Shown piece by piece: positions 22,927 to 30,091 of a stretch of DNA of 48,905 nucleotides. Each line of letters starts with the position of its first letter. The stretch's first letter is position 1. The notes under the pieces were generated by a model. The model had not been told where the DNA came from. It did not search any database and saw only the letters and a list, made by a program, of their open reading frames with translations. Both the position numbers and the translations under genes were made by a program. Source of the stretch: Mollicutes bacterium (GTDB lineage: Bacteria; Bacillota_I; Bacilli_A; Izemoplasmatales; Izemoplasmataceae); assembly GCA_003551005.1 (NCBI GenBank), contig PULR01000008.1, positions 1 to 48,905 of the forward strand. Reading direction: 5' to 3'.

Positions 22927-23778
22927 ATGCCAAACATCGGCATCGTCACCGACACCAACGCTTGCCTGGATTATTTCGACCATGATTATGATATTCCGAT
23001 TCTGCGTTCCATCATACACCTCGGCGAGGAGGAATACCTCGACCACGTCGAACTCCGGGCTGAAGATTTCTATAAGGCTCTCGAATCCGATCCGGACCTT
23101 TTCCCGAGAACCTCCCAGCCTCCGCTCGCCAAGATGGTCGAGACGTACGAGACCATGCGTGAGAAAGGCTTTCAACAGCTGATTTTCGTGACTATCTCCT
23201 CGCAGATGAGCGGCATCCATGATGCCGCGAAAGTCGCCGCCGAGCAAGTCGAGGATCTCGAGGTGCATGTCTTCGATTCAAGATCCGTCGCCTACCCCCA
23301 GGCCAAGATGGCGCTCCACGCGGCAGACATGGCCTCACAGGGGGAATCGCTCGAGACGATTCTCGCCGAGCTTGAACGCATCCGGGCAGGCAACCACATC
23401 TACTTTGCCGTCGACACGCTCGCCTATCTTGTCAAGAACGGCCGTCTCAGCAATGCGCAGGGATTCTTCGGCAGCATGCTGAAGATCAAACCGTTGCTGC
23501 ACATCTCGAAAGCGGGCGTCGTCGAGAATGTCGAGAAGATCCGGACCTTCCGTCGCGCCGTCGACAAGGTTGTGGAGCGTTACCTTGAAGAAACAGCTGG
23601 CAAATCCGTCAGCCCCTTTATCTGCCATGCACACAACCCTGAAGTCCGTGAACGCATTGAAAGTAAGCTGAAAGCAGCCGACCCCTCCATCGAATCCGTC
23701 TTCAGCATGCCCCTCACGCCGGCCGTCGGTGCGCATGCCGGTCCGAAAGCCATCGGGCTCGGCTATATCGAGCACTGA
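22927..23778 (+). CDS. DegV-family fatty-acid-binding protein (paralog 1)
   Basis: DegV/FakB proteins bind a fatty acid and present it to the kinase FakA, which phosphorylates it for lipid synthesis. The 283 residues show the family layout: N-terminal D-T-N-A-C-L-D-Y, the T-S-Q-P loop near residue 62, T-I-S-S-Q-M-S-G, D-S-R-S-V at the domain border, L-V-K-N-G-R-L-S and L-K-I-K-P-L-L, and a C-terminal domain ending in H-A-G-P. AAGGAAGGAGAG precedes the ATG. Lies 17 nt after the adenosyltransferase gene and 8 nt before a membrane protein gene. No FakA gene is in the window, so the partner must be elsewhere. Confidence 0.93.
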   Translation: MPNIGIVTDTNACLDYFDHDYDIPILRSIIHLGEEEYLDHVELRAEDFYKALESDPDLFPRTSQPPLAKMVETYETMREKGFQQLIFVTISSQMSGIHDAAKVAAEQVEDLEVHVFDSRSVAYPQAKMALHAADMASQGESLETILAELERIRAGNHIYFAVDTLAYLVKNGRLSNAQGFFGSMLKIKPLLHISKAGVVENVEKIRTFRRAVDKVVERYLEETAGKSVSPFICHAHNPEVRERIESKLKAADPSIESVFSMPLTPAVGAHAGPKAIGLGYIEH

Positions 23779-23785
23779 AGAGCGC

Positions 23786-24616
23786 ATGGAACACGATACA
23801 CGCAACCCTCGTGGTCTGGAACATGGAAAGCTGAAGACTAGGTACCTGAGAAAGCTTTCTGGCTGGCTAGCGCGCTACGAAATGCGCGAGTCGCAGCGGG
23901 AGGCTTATCTCAAACAGGCGGAAGCCGCTTTCGACCGCGGAGCTGTCGAGCCCCCGAACCGCCTGCTCGCAAGCATCAAGCAATCTCACCCCCGGAAGGA
24001 CGCTCGCACCTCCGCAACTGCAATCCGGGCCGCTTTCGCGGTTTCCCTGCTGGGATTTCTCGGACTCGGCGCACAATCCCTCTGGCATCCGGGCTGGTTG
24101 GTTTTCGGGCTGGTTCCATTCATCCGGGCCGCTTTTTCGGGCGATGGGCGACCCTTTGGCGCGAGGGTCGCCGGGGCGGTGTTCTATGCCTCGCTGGTCG
24201 GGTTCCTGCTGCTTGGTTTCACACGGATGCTCTGGCATCCCGGATGGCTGGTGCTGCTTAGTCCCCTGGGAGTTGCCTGGTTCCGCTCCCGTCACAGCCT
24301 TTCAAACCCGCGCTTCGCCCTCTATGGCGGCATGCTGTTCACCGTGAGTGCCGTGACGCTCTCTTTGGCGTTGCTTCCCGCTGCTATGCCTTCCGGCATC
24401 TGGATTTTCCCGCTTTTGGCCGGCTGGGTCCGTTCGCGACAGGCGCCATTGCGGCTGTTCATCGGCCTTGCCGCTTGCATCAGCGGCTTGCTGTATCTGG
24501 GATTTGACGTGCTTGCCGGGTGGCGTTTCAGCTTTGGCTTTCTACTCACAGCGCCGGTGTCTGAATGGCTCTTCAAAGCCCGGATGGACGTCCGCGAAGA
24601 GGAGGACGCCACATGA
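23786..24616 (+). CDS. Membrane protein with paired L-W-H-P-G-W-L-V segments
   Basis: A 276-residue protein. An N-terminal helical region (about residues 8-65) resembles the cytosolic HAAS/permease-prefix domains. Six or more hydrophobic segments follow. The motif L-W-H-P-G-W-L-V occurs twice, near residues 95 and 148, suggesting an internal duplication of a two-helix unit. Single copies of this motif are common in small Bacillota membrane proteins and HTH-2TM proteins. Start ATG 23786 lies 8 nt after the degV stop; the ribosome site is weak (GAAGAG), so translation may depend on the upstream gene. Function unknown. Confidence 0.65.
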   Translation: MEHDTRNPRGLEHGKLKTRYLRKLSGWLARYEMRESQREAYLKQAEAAFDRGAVEPPNRLLASIKQSHPRKDARTSATAIRAAFAVSLLGFLGLGAQSLWHPGWLVFGLVPFIRAAFSGDGRPFGARVAGAVFYASLVGFLLLGFTRMLWHPGWLVLLSPLGVAWFRSRHSLSNPRFALYGGMLFTVSAVTLSLALLPAAMPSGIWIFPLLAGWVRSRQAPLRLFIGLAACISGLLYLGFDVLAGWRFSFGFLLTAPVSEWLFKARMDVREEEDAT

Positions 24617-24945
24617 AGGAACCGATGCGCTTTTTCAAAAGCGAGCTCATTGTGCTGCTTATCTCGATGAATCATTTGCTGCTTGTCGTCTTCGTGCTTG
24701 AGCTGAACCCTTTCAACGCGGCGGTGGGTCTGCCGTTTGCCTTGTTCAACGCCGCCTTGCTGATTCATTTCTTTATCCGCTCGATCCAGCATTTCCTTGA
24801 GCACCGAGGACTGAAGAATGAAGAGCAACGAATGTTCGTCAACCTCAATCTTCTCTTCGGGGGACTGTTCAACGCCGCGTTCATCTATGCGTTCTTTCTG
24901 CTGATGTTCTCGCAGATTACGACGATCGCCGCCGCTTTTGCATGA
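24613..24945 (+). CDS. Small membrane protein
   Basis: A 110-residue protein with three hydrophobic segments (about residues 10-28, 34-54 and 75-105) and a short basic/acidic loop between the second and third. The ATG overlaps the stop of the preceding gene (ATGA), with GAGGAGG upstream inside that gene. It is the last gene of the operon, followed by a terminator. I do not recognise a family; the coupling suggests it works with the preceding membrane protein. Confidence 0.7.
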   Translation: MKEPMRFFKSELIVLLISMNHLLLVVFVLELNPFNAAVGLPFALFNAALLIHFFIRSIQHFLEHRGLKNEEQRMFVNLNLLFGGLFNAAFIYAFFLLMFSQITTIAAAFA

Positions 24946-24992
24946 AAAAAAACCACCTTTCGCGCGGGAAACGCAGGGAAAGGTGTTTTTTA
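24944..24992. terminator. Bidirectional terminator between convergent genes
   Basis: CACCTTT (24954-24960) pairs with AAAGGTG (24979-24985) around an 18-nt loop. Six T follow and eight A precede, so it can act in both directions. Confidence 0.75.
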
Positions 24993-25011
24993 TTGCGGAA
25001 GGATTTGTCTT

Positions 25012-27036
25012 TCACCGGTAGAACTGATCGAGCAGTCCTTGCTTGATAAGGGTGATGGCGTGGGCTGCGATATCGGCGTCGAACTGGGTGCCGCTGTAGG
25101 TTTCAAGTTCGTGTAGAATTTCCTCTTTTGAGAGTTTACGCGCGTAGGATTGTTCCCGGGCCATGGTCGCGACGGCTTCTGCGACAGAAAGAACGGCCGC
25201 TTCTTTTGGTATCTCTTCGCCCTTCAGCCCTTCGGGATAGCCTTCCCCGTCCGGCCGTTCGTGGTGGTGTAGCACACTCTGGGCGATGCGGCTCAGAATC
25301 GTGGCGTCTCCGAGCAGGTCCGCACCGAGCTTGGGATGTGCCTGCATGGCTTCGTATTCCGCCAGGGTGAATTCGCCCGCCTTTTTGACGATGTCCGGGT
25401 CGACGCCCAGCTTGCCGATGTCGTGGACGATGCCCGCCCAATAAAGCTCCCTTGCACGCTCCGGAGTATAACCGGCGGCCCTGGCGAGCGGTTCGGCCAA
25501 AGCGGCGACATCCTCGCTGTGGCGGCGTGTGTAGTCATCATAGAGGTCGATGGTCCGCAACGCGCTCTGCACGAGGCTTGACCGCATCCGGTCGTGTTCT
25601 AAAGCGGCAGTCTCCGTCTCATAGAAACTGTTGAGGAACAGCTGCATCGACTGGAAATAATCGAGCATGAAGGCATCAATACGTGCCGTGCTGTTCTGAG
25701 CGATGTCGAAGCTCATCTCGCAGCTGATTTCCTCTGTGAGCTTGACGCTCATCAGGATGCTTTCCTTGATTCTCGGGTTTCTTTCGTCGTAGGTGCTGTA
25801 TTCTTCTTTCAGACTTTCTTGCAGGCGTTCTTCCGCGTTCTCGATATGGACGGGCTCGTCTAGATTGAGAATCCAACTTTCGATGTTGAACCGGATTGAA
25901 TTCAGATGCTCGATATCGTATCCCACCGCATCGATGAATCGGACTTCATCTTCCGTGCGGATCAAGCAGGCACCGTAGTCGATGCGGCTGAAGAAACGAT
26001 AGATGATGTGAAACAGATTGCGTGCTTGATCCTCGCGCTGCTCTTCATCAGAGACCTCCATCTGCATGGAGAGGGAGAAGAGCCGCTCGACTGCCTCGAC
26101 CAACTGTTCGCGACGGTGTTTTTTTTCATAGAGTCCGCGTTGTCTTTGTTCGATGGCATGACTGATGAAGCGCACGGCGAAGAAGGTGGTGACAATCAGG
26201 ATGAGGAAGAGATTGACGCCGAACGTGTAGCGGAAATACCCGATTTCGAGGGTGAACGGCGGAAAGAGCGCCATCGCCGTGAGAAAGATGGTCGTATTGA
26301 CGATGAAGGCGCGGTAGCTGAACCGTCTCGCAACAAAGATGACGACCGGGAGATAGAGGAAATTGTGTGCATCATAGGTCAAAAACGGGATGTTCTGATT
26401 GAAGAACAACATCGTCAGGAAACCGAAACCCACATACAAAAGCAACTCGCGTGTCGTGCCATAACGGTCCGGAAGCGGGTCCATCCAGATCGCGAGGGCG
26501 ATGGGCATGGCAAAGACCAAAAGCGAGAAGAAATCCCCGGCCGCCCAGACAAAAAGACTCTCGATGAAGGCCTCGGTTTCAACCGCCCCCAGCAGCAATA
26601 GTCCGGTGTTGCCAAGCACTGAGTTGAGAAGGGTGAAGGCGAGAAACCCCGACAGAACAGCCTTCAGCGACAGCCAGCAGATTTCCAGCCTGGCGCTTTC
26701 AGGATTTCTGGCTATCAGATAGGCGCCGACGAGTGCAGAAATCATCCCGCTCAAGGCAGAAAGCAGAACCTGAAAGATCAGCCGCGGGAGTTCGACGCCT
26801 TGAATCAAAAACAAACTGAACGCATAGCCAAGAACCAACCCGGCACCGATGTGAAGAAGCATCCGTCTCTCGAAACGCCCAATCAAGAAACCCAGCGAGA
26901 CCCCCGCTGCGGGCCAGATGATGCTGGCATCGAATTCTCCCAGGGTGAAAGCATGGCCGAGGGGGATCGCGACGGCTGTGAGGGCTGTTGCGAGCCAGTA
27001 TTCTTTGTAGGTGTACACACGAGCGAGGATGTCCAT
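25012..27036 (-). CDS. MASE1-HD-GYP membrane protein
   Basis: A 674-residue protein. Residues ~1-290 are a MASE1-type membrane sensor with eight or more helices and the W-P-A-A-G-V-S-L-G-F motif after helix one. Residues ~300-490 are a cytosolic sensor-like region, and ~495-674 an HD-GYP domain with H-D-I-G-K-L-G, H-H-H-E-R and D-G-E-G-Y-P. The helix that normally reads V-A-D-x-x-x-A-M has V-A-E, and the R-P-Y motif is replaced by Q-S-Y, so catalytic competence is uncertain. Start ATG 27036 has GGAGGGG 6 nt upstream. Same general build as the HD-GYP protein ending at 11207, but a different membrane family. Confidence 0.88.
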   Translation of the reverse strand: MDILARVYTYKEYWLATALTAVAIPLGHAFTLGEFDASIIWPAAGVSLGFLIGRFERRMLLHIGAGLVLGYAFSLFLIQGVELPRLIFQVLLSALSGMISALVGAYLIARNPESARLEICWLSLKAVLSGFLAFTLLNSVLGNTGLLLLGAVETEAFIESLFVWAAGDFFSLLVFAMPIALAIWMDPLPDRYGTTRELLLYVGFGFLTMLFFNQNIPFLTYDAHNFLYLPVVIFVARRFSYRAFIVNTTIFLTAMALFPPFTLEIGYFRYTFGVNLFLILIVTTFFAVRFISHAIEQRQRGLYEKKHRREQLVEAVERLFSLSMQMEVSDEEQREDQARNLFHIIYRFFSRIDYGACLIRTEDEVRFIDAVGYDIEHLNSIRFNIESWILNLDEPVHIENAEERLQESLKEEYSTYDERNPRIKESILMSVKLTEEISCEMSFDIAQNSTARIDAFMLDYFQSMQLFLNSFYETETAALEHDRMRSSLVQSALRTIDLYDDYTRRHSEDVAALAEPLARAAGYTPERARELYWAGIVHDIGKLGVDPDIVKKAGEFTLAEYEAMQAHPKLGADLLGDATILSRIAQSVLHHHERPDGEGYPEGLKGEEIPKEAAVLSVAEAVATMAREQSYARKLSKEEILHELETYSGTQFDADIAAHAITLIKQGLLDQFYR

Positions 27037-27066
27037 CAAAACCCCTCCAGGTTGTCTTCGTCTTTC

Positions 27067-27075
27067 ATTCTAACA
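27067..27075 (-). promoter_or_regulatory. Extended -10 promoter of the MASE1-HD-GYP gene
   Basis: On the minus strand GTGTTAGAAT, 30 bp before the start; identical over ten bases to the element of the cobalamin sensor gene. Confidence 0.6.
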
Positions 27076-27172
27076 CGAACAGCCGCCGACCCGCCATGTT
27101 TTCTTGCGGAGCCGTTGAAAGTCTCACCGCTCGGTGTTATCGTAGGGTGAAGACCGACAGGAGGTGCACGAA

Positions 27173-27817
27173 TTGGATACAACCATCCTAGGTGTCGAAC
27201 TGGTTGAATGGATCGGGTATGTTGCGTCTTTCATCATCCTGGTCTCGATGTTCATGGGTTCGCTCAAGCGGCTCAGGCTCATCAACCTGTTCGGGTCGAC
27301 ACTGTTCGCGATCTATGGATTTTTGATCGCTTCGCCGCCGGTGATGATCATGAACTTCGGCATCGCCGCCATCAACATCCATTATCTTCGGCAGATCTTC
27401 ATCTCGCGGGAATATTTCACCGTGCTGCCTGTGGAGAAGGACGGAGGGTATGTCAGCGCACTGCTTTCTTTCCACCGCAGGGACATCGAGCGGTTCATGG
27501 CTGTTGAAAAGGATATTCTACAGACGAGCGACTTCCGGTATCTTGTCCTTAGAAACATGAAGCCCGCCGGCATCTTCATTGCCAGGGAATACGACGCCGA
27601 GACGCTTGAAGTCATGCTGGATTATGCCATCCCCCCATTTCAGGATTTCAAGACGGGCGAACATATCTACCGACGTGAGCAGGAGCGGTTCAAACAAGCC
27701 GGTTATCGGACATTCGTCGCCTTCCCCCGTAGCCACACCCACCGCAAATATCTGAAACGCATGGGGTTCCGAGAGACATCCATCGACAATGAAGCCGCCT
27801 TGATCAAGCATATCTGA
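27173..27817 (+). CDS. YgjV-like membrane protein with GNAT-like C-terminal domain
   Basis: A 214-residue protein starting at TTG 27173, fixed by AGGAGGTG 6 nt upstream. Residues ~8-80 hold three hydrophobic segments with the S-M-F-M-G-S-L-K-R-L-R-x-I-N loop seen in YgjV-type inner-membrane proteins. Residues ~95-214 form a soluble domain ending in a (K)-Y-L-K-R-M-G-F-R-E-T segment, which resembles the last helix-strand of GNAT acetyltransferases. The acetyl-CoA-binding loop is not evident. Function unknown; I give the GNAT relation modest weight. Monocistronic. Confidence 0.65.
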   Translation: MDTTILGVELVEWIGYVASFIILVSMFMGSLKRLRLINLFGSTLFAIYGFLIASPPVMIMNFGIAAINIHYLRQIFISREYFTVLPVEKDGGYVSALLSFHRRDIERFMAVEKDILQTSDFRYLVLRNMKPAGIFIAREYDAETLEVMLDYAIPPFQDFKTGEHIYRREQERFKQAGYRTFVAFPRSHTHRKYLKRMGFRETSIDNEAALIKHI

Positions 27818-27846
27818 ACGCACAGTCCATCCTCATGTGCGTTTTT
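27817..27846 (+). terminator. Intrinsic terminator after the YgjV-like gene
   Basis: The stem AACGCACA/TGTGCGTT with an 11-nt loop is followed by a T run and overlaps the stop codon. Confidence 0.8.
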
Positions 27847-27882
27847 CTTGTCTCTTGTTTCAAAGGTCCGGCGGGAAACTAG

Positions 27883-27888
27883 TATAAT
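27883..27888 (+). promoter_or_regulatory. -10 element of the MacB-like ABC pair
   Basis: A perfect TATAAT, 34 bp before the start codon; no clear -35. Confidence 0.55.
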
Positions 27889-27922
27889 ATACTTAAGCGG
27901 CAACCTCTGAGGCGGTGATAGC

Positions 27923-30091
27923 TTGATCGAACTTCGAAACGTCTCGAAATATTATCATGAGAACGACACGGTCGTCAGAGCCCTTGAGAAGATCAGCCTG
28001 ACGCTCAGGAAAGGAGAATTCGTCGTCGTCACCGGCGAGAGCGGCAGCGGCAAGAGTACGTTGCTCAATCTCATCGGTGGCCTGGATCGCTATGAAGCGG
28101 GGGAGATGCTCGTCGACGAACGCGAGACCTCCTACTTTTCCCAAGCGGATTTCGAAACCTACCGCCGCACGAACATCGGCTTCATCTTCCAGGACTACAA
28201 CATCATCGAATCCTACACCGTCCGTGAAAACATCGAAGTGGCCCTGCTGTTCACCGATATGAACAAAGCCGACCGCAAGCAGCGCACCCGGCAGATCGCC
28301 GAGCGCGTCGGTCTTGGAAAGCTTCTCAACCAGAAGGCCTCGACGCTCTCGGGCGGAGAGAAACAACGGGTCGCCATCGCCCGGGCGCTTTCCAAGGATG
28401 CCCCGATCATCCTTGCGGACGAACCGACCGGCAATCTCGACCGGGAAGCCGGGGAAAAAATCCTCGACCTGCTCAAGTCCCTCTCGAGGGACCGGCTCGT
28501 GATTGTCGTCTCCCATAGCGACGAAGTGGCCGAACAATTCGCCACCCGGCATGTCCGTCTTTTTGATGGGCGGATTGTCGAGGACCGCGCGTTTGAAGTA
28601 GAACCGGAAGCCTCCCGATTGCGTGTGGCGCGTGAGGGCCGGCCGTTCCTCAGGATCGGCGGCCTGCTCCGGCTCGCGTTCACGAACCTCAAGGCGATGC
28701 CCCGCAAAAGCCTGTTCACACTGCTTGTGGCCCTGTTCGTGGTCGGAATTTTCGCCTACACCTACGGGGCGTATGTCGAACAGACCGCCACCACCCTCGG
28801 GACTTCGCATCCTTTTTTCGACAACCCCGACGAACGGCGGGTGGTCGTGAGCCGGGGGGACGACGAACCCTTTGACGAGGACGAGCTTCAAACGCTGGGA
28901 GAAGACCCAAGAGTCCAGGGGATCGTCCCGTTCGACGGCATCCTTGATCGACATTTCTATCTGGCTTCGGACAACGGTCGAAGGGGGGCTCGGATCACAC
29001 CCTTTCATGCTGGTGCTCTGGAATCCGGCGATCTGGACGGCGGCCGTCTGCCAGAACATCAAGAGGAGATTGTCGTCACCGGCGAGAGGCAGGTCGGTGA
29101 AGTCGTCGAACTCAACTACGACCTGCAGACGCCCTACGGCAGCAACGGCCAGAAGACCGAGAAGGAAATCGTCGGCGTCCTGGATACGGATGCGGGGCGG
29201 TTCACGGACCGGGTCTATTTTCATGAGATGTTCTTTCATGACGATGCCGTCCGTTATCACGCTCTCAGCGATCACCATACCTATTACCTGTCCTTCCTGG
29301 ATGCGTCGCAGGAGCTTTCTCCACGGTCGTTGATGGTGGACGATTCGCTCGAAGTGGGAACGATGAGCATCCCACGTTCACAGCTGGAAGGGGCTGTCGA
29401 CGAACCGGACGACCTGCTGGGGGAGACGTTCACCATCCACACGACGGAGCGTTTCAGCAACGAGACATTCTCCATCGAGGCGACATTGGCCGAAACCAAC
29501 GAGGAAGGCATACTGCGCATCCACCCGCGGACCCTTTACGATATCTATGAAGGTCTCGAACCTTATCAGATCACGCTGGTGGCGGCTGATCGGCACGCCG
29601 CCGCCGATCTTGCCGGTTCGCTATCCTCCGATGATTACACGACCATCCTCCCGGGGGATTATGAAGACGAGATGAATCAGCTCTTCGGTGTCGTGCTGCA
29701 GCTGTTCCAGGGAGGGTTGTCGATCCTGCTGCTCGTGGTGTTCTATTTTCTCGCCTATCTTTCGCTAAGAAACGTCATGCGTTCAAGAACGAAGGATTTC
29801 GTCATCCTCCGTTCGCTAGGAGCCGCGAAGAAGGACCTCAACCGCCTGACAGTGGTCGAGTTTGCCCTGACGATGCTGCTGGCGATGCTGGCGGTGGTTG
29901 TCTTCATGCAGCTTGATAGCCTGTACATGGGATGGCTGCCCTCTTATATCCGCTTTTTCGACCCTGGCAACTATCTAATCATGGTGACAGCCTTGCTCGC
30001 GCTTTCCATCCTGCTCGCCCATCGCTTCAATCAACGCATCTTCGCCACTTCCGTGAAGAGCGCCTTCAAGGAAGCGGGGGATCGCGCATGA
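27923..30091 (+). CDS. MacB-like ABC transporter, first subunit (ATPase-permease fusion)
   Basis: A 722-residue protein starting at TTG 27923, with AGGCGGTGA upstream. Residues 1-~225 are a LolD/MacB-type ATPase: Walker A G-E-S-G-S-G-K-S (38-45), Q-loop F-Q-D, L-S-G-G-E (142-146), and Walker B with D-loop L-A-D-E-P-T-G-N-L-D (164-173). One membrane helix follows at ~250-270, then an acidic extracellular domain to ~590, then three FtsX-type helices to the C-terminus. This is the MacB layout of type VII ABC systems (lipoprotein, toxin or peptide mechanotransmission). It overlaps the second subunit by ATGA, so they likely form a heterodimer. Substrate unknown. Confidence 0.9.
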   Translation: MIELRNVSKYYHENDTVVRALEKISLTLRKGEFVVVTGESGSGKSTLLNLIGGLDRYEAGEMLVDERETSYFSQADFETYRRTNIGFIFQDYNIIESYTVRENIEVALLFTDMNKADRKQRTRQIAERVGLGKLLNQKASTLSGGEKQRVAIARALSKDAPIILADEPTGNLDREAGEKILDLLKSLSRDRLVIVVSHSDEVAEQFATRHVRLFDGRIVEDRAFEVEPEASRLRVAREGRPFLRIGGLLRLAFTNLKAMPRKSLFTLLVALFVVGIFAYTYGAYVEQTATTLGTSHPFFDNPDERRVVVSRGDDEPFDEDELQTLGEDPRVQGIVPFDGILDRHFYLASDNGRRGARITPFHAGALESGDLDGGRLPEHQEEIVVTGERQVGEVVELNYDLQTPYGSNGQKTEKEIVGVLDTDAGRFTDRVYFHEMFFHDDAVRYHALSDHHTYYLSFLDASQELSPRSLMVDDSLEVGTMSIPRSQLEGAVDEPDDLLGETFTIHTTERFSNETFSIEATLAETNEEGILRIHPRTLYDIYEGLEPYQITLVAADRHAAADLAGSLSSDDYTTILPGDYEDEMNQLFGVVLQLFQGGLSILLLVVFYFLAYLSLRNVMRSRTKDFVILRSLGAAKKDLNRLTVVEFALTMLLAMLAVVVFMQLDSLYMGWLPSYIRFFDPGNYLIMVTALLALSILLAHRFNQRIFATSVKSAFKEAGDRA

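Noticed and set aside
27893-29278. Long minus-strand open frame (461 codons)
   Set aside because: Antisense shadow of the first MacB-like ABC subunit, with no family signature or ribosome site.
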